A stretch of DNA of 19,283 nt from WVWW01 sp041568335 (lineage in GTDB: Bacteria > Acidobacteriota > Polarisedimenticolia > Polarisedimenticolales > Polarisedimenticolaceae), in NCBI GenBank assembly GCA_041568335.1, contig JBFFZZ010000030.1, positions 1 to 19,283 on the forward strand. Direction: 5' to 3'. Shown in pieces: positions 1 to 8,200 of the stretch. The position numbers and the translations under genes are program-made. The notes under the pieces were generated by a model that was not told where the DNA came from, made no database searches, and was given only the letters and a program-made list of their open reading frames with translations. How positions within the stretch are numbered: the stretch's first letter is position 1; every line of letters starts with the position of its first letter.

Positions 1-458
1 TCACTTCGCCGGATCACCTCGGAATCATGGGCGGCTCGCAGGGAGGCCTGCTCGTCGGCGGAACGTTCACGCAGCGCCCGGAGCTGTTCAAGGCGGTGGT
101 CTGCCTGGTCCCGTTGCTGGACATGAAGCGCTACAACAAGCTGCTCGCCGGCAACAGCTGGATGGCCGAGTACGGTAACCCGGACACCGACGACTGGAAC
201 TACATCAAGAAGTGGTCGCCGTATCACAACCTGCACAAGAACAAGGACTACCCGAAGGTGTTCTTCGCCACGTCGACGCGCGACGACCGCGTGCACCCCG
301 GTCACGCGCGCAAGATGGTCAAACGCATGCTCGACATGGGCAAGGACGTTTACTACTACGAGAACACCGAGGGCGGCCACGCGGCCGCGGCCAACCTCAA
401 CCAGCGCGCATACATGTCGGCATTGAACTACGCCTACCTGTGGATGATGCTGAGGTAG
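1..458 (+). CDS. Prolyl oligopeptidase family (S9) serine peptidase, C-terminal part
   Basis: This is the 3' end of a gene that begins before the window; the reading frame is open from base 3. It encodes the alpha/beta-hydrolase catalytic domain of an S9 prolyl-oligopeptidase-like enzyme, which cleaves short proline-containing peptides. The nucleophile elbow GGSQGG has its serine at 36-38, the DDRV segment that carries the catalytic aspartate in this family is at 282-293, and the catalytic histidine in EGGHAA is at 378-380, so the triad is present in the right order and spacing. SPYHN and the closing aromatic helix are also typical of the family. The methionine at 27 lies inside the catalytic motif and is not the start. 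The N-terminal propeller and any signal peptide are outside the window. A hairpin with a T-run follows the stop. Confidence 0.93.
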   Translation, partial: TSPDHLGIMGGSQGGLLVGGTFTQRPELFKAVVCLVPLLDMKRYNKLLAGNSWMAEYGNPDTDDWNYIKKWSPYHNLHKNKDYPKVFFATSTRDDRVHPGHARKMVKRMLDMGKDVYYYENTEGGHAAAANLNQRAYMSALNYAYLWMMLR

Positions 459-511
459 GCGCGTCTACTCGGCCGCCGCGAACGTCGCGAAATGGGCCAG
501 GATGCAACTTC

Positions 512-546
512 AGCGGTCGAGCCGGGGTGACCGGCTGGCCGTTTTT
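512..546 (+). terminator. Possible rho-independent terminator after the S9 peptidase
   Basis: A perfect inverted repeat AGCCGG (520-525) / CCGGCT (531-536) with a 5-nt loop can be extended by an outer CGG/CCG pairing across an internal bulge. It is followed by five T residues at 542-546. It lies about 55-90 nt after the peptidase stop and before the fasciclin gene. The bulge makes it weaker than the terminator at 1179-1224. Confidence 0.5.
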
Positions 547-547
547 G

Positions 548-590
548 TTGAATCCAACCTGGCCTCCACGTCGAATCCCCCGTTGAATCC
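548..590 (+). promoter_or_regulatory. GAATCC repeats upstream of the fasciclin gene, possible ECF-sigma promoter region
   Basis: Three near-identical octamers, TTGAATCC (548-555), TCGAATCC (571-578) and TTGAATCC (583-590), lie between the upstream terminator and the fasciclin gene. The 8-mer GTCGAATC (570-577) occurs again at 1250-1257, just before the sigma factor gene. Mycobacterial SigK promoters have a CCGAATC-like -10 element, so a shared -10 box read by the local sigma factor is conceivable. I cannot find a convincing shared -35 element, so this is a weak call. Confidence 0.3.
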
Positions 591-644
591 GGAAACGGAT
601 CGAGGCATTCGACAGAAACACCCCTTTTTTTGGAGGACAGGAAG

Positions 645-1148
645 ATGAAGAAGAACACCTTGAAGTACGCGGTCGCCGGCGCGCTGACGGCTATCGTCAT
701 GACCGCGGGCAGCCTGGTCTCGGCCGGCTGTGGTGGTGAGCACGACATCGTCGATACGGCCGTCGAGGCCGGGTCGTTCAACACGCTGGTCGCCGCCGTC
801 AAGGCCGCGGGGCTGGTCGATGCGCTCAAGGGTGACGGGCCGTTCACGGTCTTCGCGCCGTCGGACGAAGCGTTTGCCAAGCTTCCGGAAGGCACCGTGG
901 AGTCGCTGCTCAAGCCAGAGAACCGGGACAAGCTGACCGCGATCCTGACCTACCACGTGGTTCCCGGGAAGATCCTCAGCTCGGATGTGAAGCCGGGCCG
1001 GGTCGAGACCCTACAGGGAACCAAGCTCCAGGTGTCGAGCAAGAAGGGCTCGTTGATGGTCGATCAGGCCAAGATCGTCGCGGCGGATGTGACCGCCACG
1101 AACGGTGTGATCCACGTCATCGACACCGTGATCATGCCGGGTAGCTGA
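645..1148 (+). CDS. Secreted fasciclin (FAS1) domain protein
   Basis: This is a 167-residue exported protein with one fasciclin/FAS1 domain, a fold used in adhesion and cell-surface interactions. The N-terminus MKKNTLKYAV with a hydrophobic stretch up to VSAGCG is a signal peptide. The cysteine makes a lipoprotein possible, although the position normally held by leucine in a lipobox is serine. The FAS1 landmarks are clear: the repeated-helix start (DIVDTAVEAGSFNTL), FTVFAPSDEAF, LTYHVVPG, and the closing NGVIHVIDTVIMP. I chose the ATG at 645 over the in-frame TTG at 630 because GGAGG (632-636) is well placed for 645 and overlaps the TTG start region. A strong terminator follows. The neighbouring sigma/anti-sigma pair suggests it belongs to that regulon, as with MPT70/MPT83 in mycobacteria. 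Confidence 0.93.
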   Translation: MKKNTLKYAVAGALTAIVMTAGSLVSAGCGGEHDIVDTAVEAGSFNTLVAAVKAAGLVDALKGDGPFTVFAPSDEAFAKLPEGTVESLLKPENRDKLTAILTYHVVPGKILSSDVKPGRVETLQGTKLQVSSKKGSLMVDQAKIVAADVTATNGVIHVIDTVIMPGS

Positions 1149-1178
1149 TCCCCCGCCCGAGGTCCGCTCGGGAACCGT

Positions 1179-1224
1179 GCTGCCCGCTTCACCAACCCCC
1201 TCGAGGTGAAGCGGGCAGCTTTTT
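1179..1224 (+). terminator. Rho-independent terminator of the fasciclin gene
   Basis: A perfect 15-bp inverted repeat (1179-1193 with 1205-1219) encloses an 11-nt loop and is followed directly by TTTTT (1220-1224). It lies 30 nt after the fasciclin stop. It separates the fasciclin transcript from the sigma-factor operon, so the two units must have their own promoters. Confidence 0.93.
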
Positions 1225-1269
1225 AGTACACTCGCCGGAGCCGTCAAGAGTCGAATCGAGAAAAGAGAG

Positions 1270-1836
1270 TTGACCGAGACCGAATCACTTCTGGCCCGAG
1301 TCGCCGCGGGAGACGAGCGTGCCATGGCCGCCTGCGTGGACCGGTACGCCAATTTGGTCTGGTCGCTGGCTCGGCGTTTCACCTCCGGCGGGACCGAAGC
1401 GGAAGACGCGGTGCAAGAGATTTTCATCGAGCTGTGGTCCAGCGCCGATCGCTATGACAGCACGAAGGCGTCGGAGACCACGTTCATCGCGATGGTCGCC
1501 CGGCGCAGGCTGATTGACCGGTTGCGGAAGAGGAAACGCGAGCCCGGCATGGAGGAGATCGAGGCGGCCGTCGACCTCGATACCCCCGGACCGGCCGAGG
1601 CGACCGAGGTCAAGGACGAGGCGGAGCGAGCCAAGCGTCTGATCCGGACCCTCAAGCCCGAGCAACAACGCATCATCGAGCTTGCCGTTTATCACGGGCA
1701 CACTCACCAGAGCATCGCCGATGCGTTGGGGATGCCGCTGGGAACGGTGAAAACGCATCTGCGTCGGGGTCTTCTTAGGGTCCGTGAAGCCATGCAGGGA
1801 CCCGGCGCCGCCCCCGGCGGAGAGGCGGTGTCATGA
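1270..1836 (+). CDS. ECF-type RNA polymerase sigma factor
   Basis: A 188-residue sigma-70 family factor of the extracytoplasmic-function class. Region 2 spans about residues 5-80 and includes the core-binding DAVQEIFIELW motif and the promoter-melting basic helix ending RRRLIDRLRKRKRE. Region 4 covers about residues 125-180, with LKPEQQRIIELAVYHGHTH and the helix-turn-helix SIADALGMPLGTVKTHL that reads the -35 box. The start is a TTG at 1270: the first in-frame ATG (1324) would remove the start of region 2. The purine-rich AAAAGAGAG just before it is a poor, too-close ribosome-binding site, suggesting weak translation. The stop overlaps the anti-sigma start by ATGA, indicating translational coupling. 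It resembles the SigK-like group because of its RskA partner, but I cannot assign a formal ECF group. Confidence 0.93.
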   Translation: MTETESLLARVAAGDERAMAACVDRYANLVWSLARRFTSGGTEAEDAVQEIFIELWSSADRYDSTKASETTFIAMVARRRLIDRLRKRKREPGMEEIEAAVDLDTPGPAEATEVKDEAERAKRLIRTLKPEQQRIIELAVYHGHTHQSIADALGMPLGTVKTHLRRGLLRVREAMQGPGAAPGGEAVS

Positions 1837-2627
1837 GCGCTCAGGAACGCATCGTCGATCTGCTGACGTCACGTGCGACGGAAGGCCTGTCGGAAGAGGA
1901 AGCGATGGAGCTCGACGACACGCTTCATCACCTGACCGACATGCGCGAGGACGAGCTGGAGCTCGCCGCGGCGGCGGTGGACCTTGCCTTCGAATCTGCG
2001 GCAGGCGATGTCGAGCCCATGCCGGGTCATCTAAAGCAACGCATCCTGGAACAGGGTCGCGCTCATTTGAAGTCTCGGCCTGTAAACGTCACGCGATTTC
2101 CGCGAGCCGTGAAACCGGAGTCGCGGCTCCTGGACGGGCGCAACATCGGCTGGTGGGTCGCCGCAGCGATGCTGGTACTTGCCCTGTGGTCACCGTGGTC
2201 CCGGCAAGACAAGACCCCGCCGCCTGCTTCGACCCTCGCCGAGCAACGGGAGACTCTTCTCCGCGACGCCGGCGACGCGATCCGTGTGGCCTGGACCAAA
2301 CCGGAGGTCCCGGGTTACGAGAAAGTCGACGGCGATGTCGTCTGGAGCAGCGAAAGACAGGCCGGCTTCATGCGGTTGAGAGGTTTGCCCACGAACCGGA
2401 ACACCGTCGAACAGTATCAGTTGTGGATCGTCGATCCGTCACGGGACGAACGGCCGATCGACGGCGGGGTGTTCGATATTCCGGCCGGATCCTCAGAGGT
2501 CATCATCCCGATCGACGCCAAACTGCGTGCCGATAACCCCAAGGTGTTCGCCATCACGCTGGAGCAACCCGGCGGGGTCGTCGTCTCGGACGGCCCGCTA
2601 CTCGTCGTCGCGCCCGTCGACGCCTGA
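1833..2627 (+). CDS. RskA-type transmembrane anti-sigma factor
   Basis: A 264-residue single-pass membrane protein, translationally coupled to the sigma gene by an ATGA overlap. The N-terminal cytoplasmic part (about 1-100) is helical and acidic, as expected of an anti-sigma domain, but contains no cysteine, so it lacks the zinc motif of ZAS-type anti-sigma factors. One membrane segment runs from about W107 to W123. The extracytoplasmic part (about 130-264) is an RskA C-terminal domain: EQYQLWIVDP, GGVFDIP, KVFAITLEQPGG and a final V(V)SDGPLLVV are characteristic. In this family the outer domain senses a signal, regulated proteolysis follows, and the sigma factor is released. The likely partner is the sigma factor encoded just upstream. 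Confidence 0.9.
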   Translation: MSAQERIVDLLTSRATEGLSEEEAMELDDTLHHLTDMREDELELAAAAVDLAFESAAGDVEPMPGHLKQRILEQGRAHLKSRPVNVTRFPRAVKPESRLLDGRNIGWWVAAAMLVLALWSPWSRQDKTPPPASTLAEQRETLLRDAGDAIRVAWTKPEVPGYEKVDGDVVWSSERQAGFMRLRGLPTNRNTVEQYQLWIVDPSRDERPIDGGVFDIPAGSSEVIIPIDAKLRADNPKVFAITLEQPGGVVVSDGPLLVVAPVDA

Positions 2628-2710
2628 TCTCCCCTCGACTTTCTGAATCCGCCGGGCCCCGTCGGACGAATCCCCTGTCGACGCCGGGAAATCGGCGAGA
2701 AGAGACGGAC

Positions 2711-3196
2711 ATGAAAGACCAGGTGTTCACCGCCGAGCAACTCGTGCCGCTCCCTCGAGAGGCCGTTTTCGGGTTCTTTTCGGACCCGCGCAACCTGGAG
2801 GCGATCACACCCCCATGGCTCCGTTTCCGGATCATCGATCAGTCGACGGAAGCGATGGGAAACGGCACGACTCTGTCCTACCGCTTGCGCATCCGAGGTC
2901 TTCCCGCGACCTGGTGTTCGCTCATCTCGGAGTGGACGCCCAACGAGCGGTTCGTCGACACGCAGATCCGGGGGCCCTATGCGAAGTGGGTCCACACGCA
3001 CAGTTTTCACGACCGCGGCGACGCCACGTTGATCCGGGATCACATCCTCTACCGCTTACCGCTGGGCCGGCTGGGACACTGGATCGGCGGTCGTCTCGTC
3101 GCTGCGGATGTGGAAAAGATCTTCGCCTACCGAGCAGCTCGAACGCACGAGCTTTTGATCGAACGTCACGGGCAGCTTGCCGGGAGTGTCGCATGA
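2711..3196 (+). CDS. SRPBCC (cyclase/dehydrase-like) ligand-binding protein
   Basis: A 161-residue soluble protein of the START/Bet v1-like SRPBCC superfamily, whose members bind hydrophobic ligands in a deep cavity. The opening pattern (F-x-AEQLVPLPREAVFGFFSDPRNLEAITPPWLRF) is the classic start of the polyketide-cyclase/dehydrase branch, followed by GTTLSYRLRIRG, a middle WxSLISEW segment, and the C-terminal long helix (about 115-155). No signal peptide is seen, so it is cytoplasmic. Related genes often lie near CarH/LitR-type B12 photoreceptor regulators and photolyases, which fits the cobalamin-binding gene immediately downstream. The ligand and reaction cannot be told from sequence. Confidence 0.85.
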   Translation: MKDQVFTAEQLVPLPREAVFGFFSDPRNLEAITPPWLRFRIIDQSTEAMGNGTTLSYRLRIRGLPATWCSLISEWTPNERFVDTQIRGPYAKWVHTHSFHDRGDATLIRDHILYRLPLGRLGHWIGGRLVAADVEKIFAYRAARTHELLIERHGQLAGSVA

Positions 3197-3253
3197 GCGT
3201 TCGAAGGAATTCCACGAACCGTCGCAGGGAACGACGAGAGGCGGTTTTTGCGA

Positions 3254-3262
3254 TGCTACAAT
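3254..3262 (+). promoter_or_regulatory. Possible extended -10 promoter before the cobalamin-binding gene
   Basis: TGCTACAAT at 3254-3262 matches an extended -10 element (TGn followed by a TATAAT-like hexamer with five of six matches). No good -35 is visible. The surrounding 3197-3309 stretch has unusual codon use if translated, so it may be an untranslated leader. The call rests on a short motif only. Confidence 0.3.
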
Positions 3263-3309
3263 CCCGGGCGAGACGTCCACCCAAAGGCGGCAGGAGGCGC
3301 GGTTCGGGA

Positions 3310-4356
3310 ATGAGTTCGACCGGCAAATTCGTCGCGCAGATGCTGGAAACGAGCGCGGCCGGATATGCCGGCATGACGGCGAGCCGGTTGCTCGAAAGGC
3401 ACCCGGAGATCGTGAAACGTTACGAGCCGGATGCCTTCGCCCGTTGGAAGGCGCAGCTCCAGCGCTGGTTGGTGGACCTATCGGCCGCGCTTGATGCCGG
3501 GGCCTCGCAGCTGTTCGAAACTCGAATGGTCTGGACGCGATCGCAATTCGACTCCCGCGGCGTGCCGACGGAAGACCTGCGCTCGGCGCTCACCGCTCTG
3601 CGTGACACGCTGCGCGAGAAACTCCCCGCGAGCTCGGCGGACGTTGCCGTGAAATTGATCGATGGCGCTCTCCGGGCCGTGGACGACCCCGACAGGGGAC
3701 GCCCCGAAGCCGCGGAACCGGTCGAGCCTGCGGTCCTCTCCTATCTTCGGACGATTCTCGAGGGCAACCCTCGGGCGGCCATGGACCGAATCCTCGAGAC
3801 CGTGGACAACGAGGCTTCCGCTCGAGATGCCTACCTGCGCGTTCTGATTCCGGCGCAGCGAGAAACCGGACGGATGTGGCACACGGGTGAGCTGAGCATC
3901 GCCGAGGAGCACCTCATCACGGCGACGACACAGCGAATCATGGCCTTGCTCGGTGAAAGAGGCCGTGCTTCGTCGACGATGGACAAGACGGTGTTGCTGG
4001 CGTGTGTTTCCGGTAACGTGCATGACATCGGTATACGGGCGATCTCCGATTTCTTCGAGATGGCCGGTTGGCGATCGATCAACCTCGGGCCGGACGTCCC
4101 CGAAGAGGAAATCGCGAGGGGGGTCACGTTCTTCGACGCCGATCTCGTCGTCCTCGCGGCGACGCTCGATCCCCATATCAAGGCGATGGGGCGCGTGATC
4201 GATCGCATCCGGAAGATCGAGGATCGCGACACCAAGGTCATCGTCGGCGGACCCGTGTTCGACGAAGTGCCCGACTTGTGGCGCAACGTCGGAGCCGATG
4301 GTCACGCGGCCCGCGTCGAGGACGCCGAACCGTTGGGCAAGAAACTCCTCGGCTGA
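3310..4356 (+). CDS. Cobalamin-binding sensory/regulatory protein (B12-binding-2 plus B12-binding domains)
   Basis: A 348-residue protein. Residues about 1-105 are a helical domain I do not firmly recognise (it vaguely recalls RsbR-type N-terminal sensor domains). Residues about 135-215 are a B12-binding helical bundle containing W190-x9-E200-H201, the cobalamin-capping motif of CarH/LitR photoreceptors. The remaining part is the Rossmann-like B12 domain with NVHDIG (lower-ligand histidine H238; the usual Asp of DxHxxG is Asn236), a LGPDVP turn and VIVGGPVF. There is no MerR helix-turn-helix, so it would act through a partner. I chose the ATG at 3310: an earlier ATG at 3193 overlaps the upstream stop (ATGA) and has a GGGAG site, but its 39 extra residues are very basic, with rare AGG/AGA/CTA codons and low third-position GC. 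Confidence 0.85.
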   Translation: MSSTGKFVAQMLETSAAGYAGMTASRLLERHPEIVKRYEPDAFARWKAQLQRWLVDLSAALDAGASQLFETRMVWTRSQFDSRGVPTEDLRSALTALRDTLREKLPASSADVAVKLIDGALRAVDDPDRGRPEAAEPVEPAVLSYLRTILEGNPRAAMDRILETVDNEASARDAYLRVLIPAQRETGRMWHTGELSIAEEHLITATTQRIMALLGERGRASSTMDKTVLLACVSGNVHDIGIRAISDFFEMAGWRSINLGPDVPEEEIARGVTFFDADLVVLAATLDPHIKAMGRVIDRIRKIEDRDTKVIVGGPVFDEVPDLWRNVGADGHAARVEDAEPLGKKLLG

Positions 4357-4361
4357 TCGTC

Positions 4362-4387
4362 AGCGTGGGCCTTCGCGGCGCCACGCT
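4362..4387. terminator. Hairpin between convergent genes, possible bidirectional terminator
   Basis: AGCGTGG (4362-4368) pairs with CCACGCT (4381-4387) around a 12-nt loop, in the 30-nt gap between the cobalamin-binding gene (plus) and the lipoprotein gene (minus). No T-run follows on either strand, so termination would be weak or factor-dependent. Confidence 0.35.
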
Positions 4388-5160
4388 CAACGTGCGCAGC
4401 GAGTCGCTGGATCTTCTGGGGCGCAGACAAGGAACATGTTGCAATCGTTGACGAGATCGCAGCGCCGGCCTTCGGTGGCGCAGGCATCGCCCGGTTGCTG
4501 TTCTGCACACGGCGGGACGTCGGGGAAGGGCCCGCGGTAGCCGTTGTCTTCGCAAACCGCATCACCGCAGGTCTTGAAGTAACGAAGGCCTGTGCCCCCT
4601 GTGAAAGGTTTCGCGGATGTTCGCCCCGCCCCGCCGACAACTTCGATCGCTTCGGCAACCTCGGAGTCCAGGCCGAAGCACTGCAACGCCTTGGCGATGC
4701 GCTGGTTGATCTGGGACGCCCCGAGGCTGGCAGGGTTCATGATCTCGTCACCGGAACGGGTCAGGACGATGCGAAGCTTCTGAGCCCGCGACCTGCTCAG
4801 CGTTTCGTCCGCCTCCTTCGCGTCCACGAAAGCATCGAGAGACACGCGGTCGACCAGGCGCCGGTTCAGGCGCAGCCCCATCGACTCGAACATCGCCTCG
4901 GGGTCGGTGATATCCGGTCGATCCCAGCACAGCAGCTCCCACTCCCGTTCCCACGCCGCGCGCAGCCGCTCGCGTATCGAGGCCAACTCGGTCTGCACCT
5001 CCGTCGTGTCGTCGCGTGCCTCGGCCAATGCGGCCGAAAGCCGAAGGATTTCTTCACGGTTCCGCTCGTATTCTTCCCAGACGTAACCGTCCGCGTCGAC
5101 GGCGGAACAGCCGGTCGACAGCAGGACAAGCACGGCAACGAGAACGGGGGTTCCTCGCAC
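4387..5160 (-). CDS. Cysteine-rich lipoprotein of unknown function
   Basis: A 257-residue predicted lipoprotein. From the GTG at 5160 it begins with a short hydrophobic signal ending in the lipobox LSTGC, with the modified cysteine followed by SAVDAD. I chose this start because GGAGG (5166-5170) lies five bases before it, while the in-frame TTG at 5172 overlaps that site. Residues about 25-70 are charged and heptad-like (EEYERNREEILRLSAALAEA), suggesting a short coiled coil. The last 60 residues carry eight cysteines (spacing as in CGDAVC, DACATEGRRC, NDCNMFLVC), probably disulfide-bonded outside the cytoplasm. I recognise no family. It lies 91 bp downstream of the large cytochrome/propeller gene on the same strand and may be in its operon. 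Confidence 0.8.
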   Translation of the reverse strand: MRGTPVLVAVLVLLSTGCSAVDADGYVWEEYERNREEILRLSAALAEARDDTTEVQTELASIRERLRAAWEREWELLCWDRPDITDPEAMFESMGLRLNRRLVDRVSLDAFVDAKEADETLSRSRAQKLRIVLTRSGDEIMNPASLGASQINQRIAKALQCFGLDSEVAEAIEVVGGAGRTSAKPFTGGTGLRYFKTCGDAVCEDNGYRGPFPDVPPCAEQQPGDACATEGRRCDLVNDCNMFLVCAPEDPATRCAR

Positions 5161-5251
5161 CTCGGCCTCCAAACGTCTCGAGCCAGTCTAGCGGACCGGT
5201 GCCGGACCGGCTCGAAGGTCGAACGGTGCGTCGCCGCCGCGCCTGCCCTGC

Positions 5252-8200
5252 TTACTTCATCAGCGTCATCGCCGAGCCGCCTTCGGGTTGCCCGCCGGGC
5301 TGGCCGATGACGCCGCCGCCATCGCAATCGGGGCCGGGCTCGATGCGGATTTCCTGCCAGCCGCCGTCGATGCTTGTGCCGTCCTCATTGACGACACGGA
5401 CGAAGTGGTGGTTCCAGGCCACCGGGTCCCAGCTCCCCGCCGGTTGCGCCTCGGGGTTGATGATGAACAGGAAGTCGAGGTCGGTGATGGAGTCGAGGAT
5501 CCCGGGGAAGTTCAACGGGCGACCGGTCATCAAACGGTAGTAGATCCGTGCCTCGAGCTCCGCGGCCGTTTCCCAGATCGAGAATCCTTCGTTGGTCGTC
5601 TCCCCGGTCGGGTGGAGCGGAAGCTCGATGTCGAGCAGGGCGACCTGGTCCGGATCTTCCGGACCCAGCGTCGTGTCCGGCGGGAGCGCCGTCGGGCTCG
5701 GATCGTTGTGCGTGAACAGGTGAAGCGTCGCTCCGTGCCGGAGTCCCTTCCCGGCGACGCGGAAACGTCGCGGCGCGTCGTGACGAATCGAGCAGAGCCC
5801 GAAGCCGTCGCCGGGTCCGTCGGTCAGCAACGCGTTCTGGAACAGTCGCACGGTGTGCGAGTGGGTACCCCCGAAACCGACGTTGCCGTTGTCCCAGAAC
5901 TTGCTCAATTCGTCGACGTCGATATAGGCGTCATTGGTCACCATTGACATCAGGTTGACGGCGGTCGGCGCGTTGCCGTCGATCGGCTCGGTTTGCCCGC
6001 TCGGTGCGGCGACGCGACGCTCGCTGCCGAGGGGGGTCGAGATCAGCACCATCCGGTCGCGCTCGTTGCCCATCAGGGCGAGCAGCTCGCCTCTCGTGAA
6101 CGCCGTCTGGGACGGCTCCTCGCGATAAACACCGGGTCCGTCGGAGAGGTCGTACCAGAACCCACGCGGCTGTCCGGCGATCACCGCCTGCACCGCGACC
6201 CCGGCGTTGGCCGCCTCGGCCTGATTCTCGGCCTCGTCGAACGCCCGGATCGCGATCGGGAAGCCACGGTTGACCGTGTCGGCGGTGAAGGTGCGACCGA
6301 CGATCGGACCGACGCCCCAGTCCAGCTCGTGCAGGAACTGGTTCAGATCGACCAGCAGATCGCAGAACGGAACCGGGCCGCACAACCCGAAGTTGAAAAA
6401 GCGCAGGTTGAAGCCGTTGATCGTCGCCTGGTTGAAGTCGTTGGATTGGCCGCCGGAGCCGGCCAGGCCCGTGTGGAACAACCCTTCGTAACCCGTGATC
6501 GCCGAATTCTCCGGCACGCTCGAGCCGTCGATATCGAGACGCGCCTCCTTCTGGAACAGCCCGCGCAACGCCGCGGTCTCCATCGGCTGAGGCGGGGCCG
6601 CGGTGAGCGGCGGTGTCGGCAGCGGGTGCGGGTTGACGCCGGAGATGTTCTCGGTCAACACGTTGTCGCTGCCCTCGGGCAGGCTGTGACAACCCTGGCA
6701 CGAGAATCCGTCGGTGTTGACGGTCATGTAGATCTTCAGACCGCGCAGCGCGCCGTCACCGTCGATACCGAGAGCCGGGTCGTTGGCGTTCGGGTCGCCG
6801 AGGGCGCCGCTGTAGACCCGATTCCAGGGCTGCTTGGGGTTGGGCGGATAGTTGACCGAGTTGATGAACTCCTCGTAGTCGTCCATCTCCTCGTCGGTGG
6901 GCTCGTCTCCACCGAGCAGCGTTTCGAACGCACCCTGGAACGCGGGGAAGTCCTCTCGATCGGCGCGCCAGTGGTACGGACCGTTGGTATAGAGATGTTG
7001 GATGGACTGCGCGACCTCCCAGTTGAGCAGTCCCTGGAGTGACTGGGTGACCAGGAACTCCTTGTCCGCCGGGAACACGCCGCCCGAAAAATTGTTGTTG
7101 GGCATGAGTTCGCGCGGGATCGGCACGTCCATATCGCCACCGAGGTCCCAGGCCAGGCCGTCCGTCCGTGCGTCGGTGTGACAGCTCGAGCAGGAGTTGA
7201 AGCCGTTGCCTCGCTTGGCCGAATAGAGCAGCTCGCGGCCGATGTCGATGTAGTCGGGTACCGGATCGTTGGCCAGCTCGAAGCTCGCGACGACGGTCTC
7301 GGCGACCGGATCGACGATGGTCACCGAGTTGTCCAGCCGGTTCATGACGTAGAGCCGCGGCTGGACTTCGCTCAGACCGCTCGGATCGGCGTCGAGCAAC
7401 GCCAGGCCGCGGGGCCCGGCCATCGGCGCGTCGATCGGCGAGATCGTGATGTGGCGGATCGGCCAGTCGAGCGGTTGTTTCGACGTGTCGGGTTCGACGA
7501 CACCGAGACGATCGCTGGAGAACGCCGTCACGAACAGCTTCACCGTTCCGTCCGGCAGCTCGAACGGCTGCACATCGGTGAGCTGCGCCAGCGCCTGGTG
7601 TTTGCCCACCGCTCGCGTCAGCGAGATCCGCTTGGCTCCGATGTCCGGACCTCTCATGGGAGACGCGTCGATCAGCTCCGAGTGCACCGTCAGGACCGGG
7701 GCGACGTCGCGGACCAGGTTGACGTCGCGACGGTGGATCGTCGGGTTCGCGGTACAGGCATCTTCGACGACGTAGACCATGCTCTTGACGAAGCCGGACT
7801 TCGCGTTCTTGACGGTCTCCTCGTTGCGTAGGGTGTTGCGGGCCTGTCCGCCGACGAGGTACAGATCGCCGTTGGTGCCGAACTCCATGTTCCAGTTGGT
7901 CGACCCGACGTTGCCGAGGCTCCGCTGGTTTCCTCCACCGAGATCCTCGCTGTACAGATCGAAGTCGTAGCGGGTCGTGTTCCCCCCCTTGTGACCGAGC
8001 AGGAACAACCGGCCGCAGTGGACCTCCGGGGTCCAGGGCTCCTTGAGAGCGATGTCGTCGATCGCGCCGTCGAAGTCGAGGTCCTGGCCGCTGGAGAGCT
8101 GCGCGTAGCGCAGATCCGATCCGGTTTGCAAGGGGAGCAGCGTCTTGGCGTTGTAGACCCCGAACCCGTCGAGCGTCATGTGCGTCACGAAGAGCGTGGG

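Noticed and set aside
3478..4305. A 275-codon minus-strand frame opposite the cobalamin-binding gene
   Set aside because: Antisense shadow; the plus strand has conserved B12-binding motifs.
4495..5310. A 271-codon plus-strand frame opposite the lipoprotein gene
   Set aside because: Its product shows no motif, whereas the minus frame has a lipobox, a good ribosome-binding site and ordered cysteines.
5993..7042. A 349-codon plus-strand frame opposite the cytochrome gene
   Set aside because: No domain, no credible start signal; composition typical of an antisense shadow.
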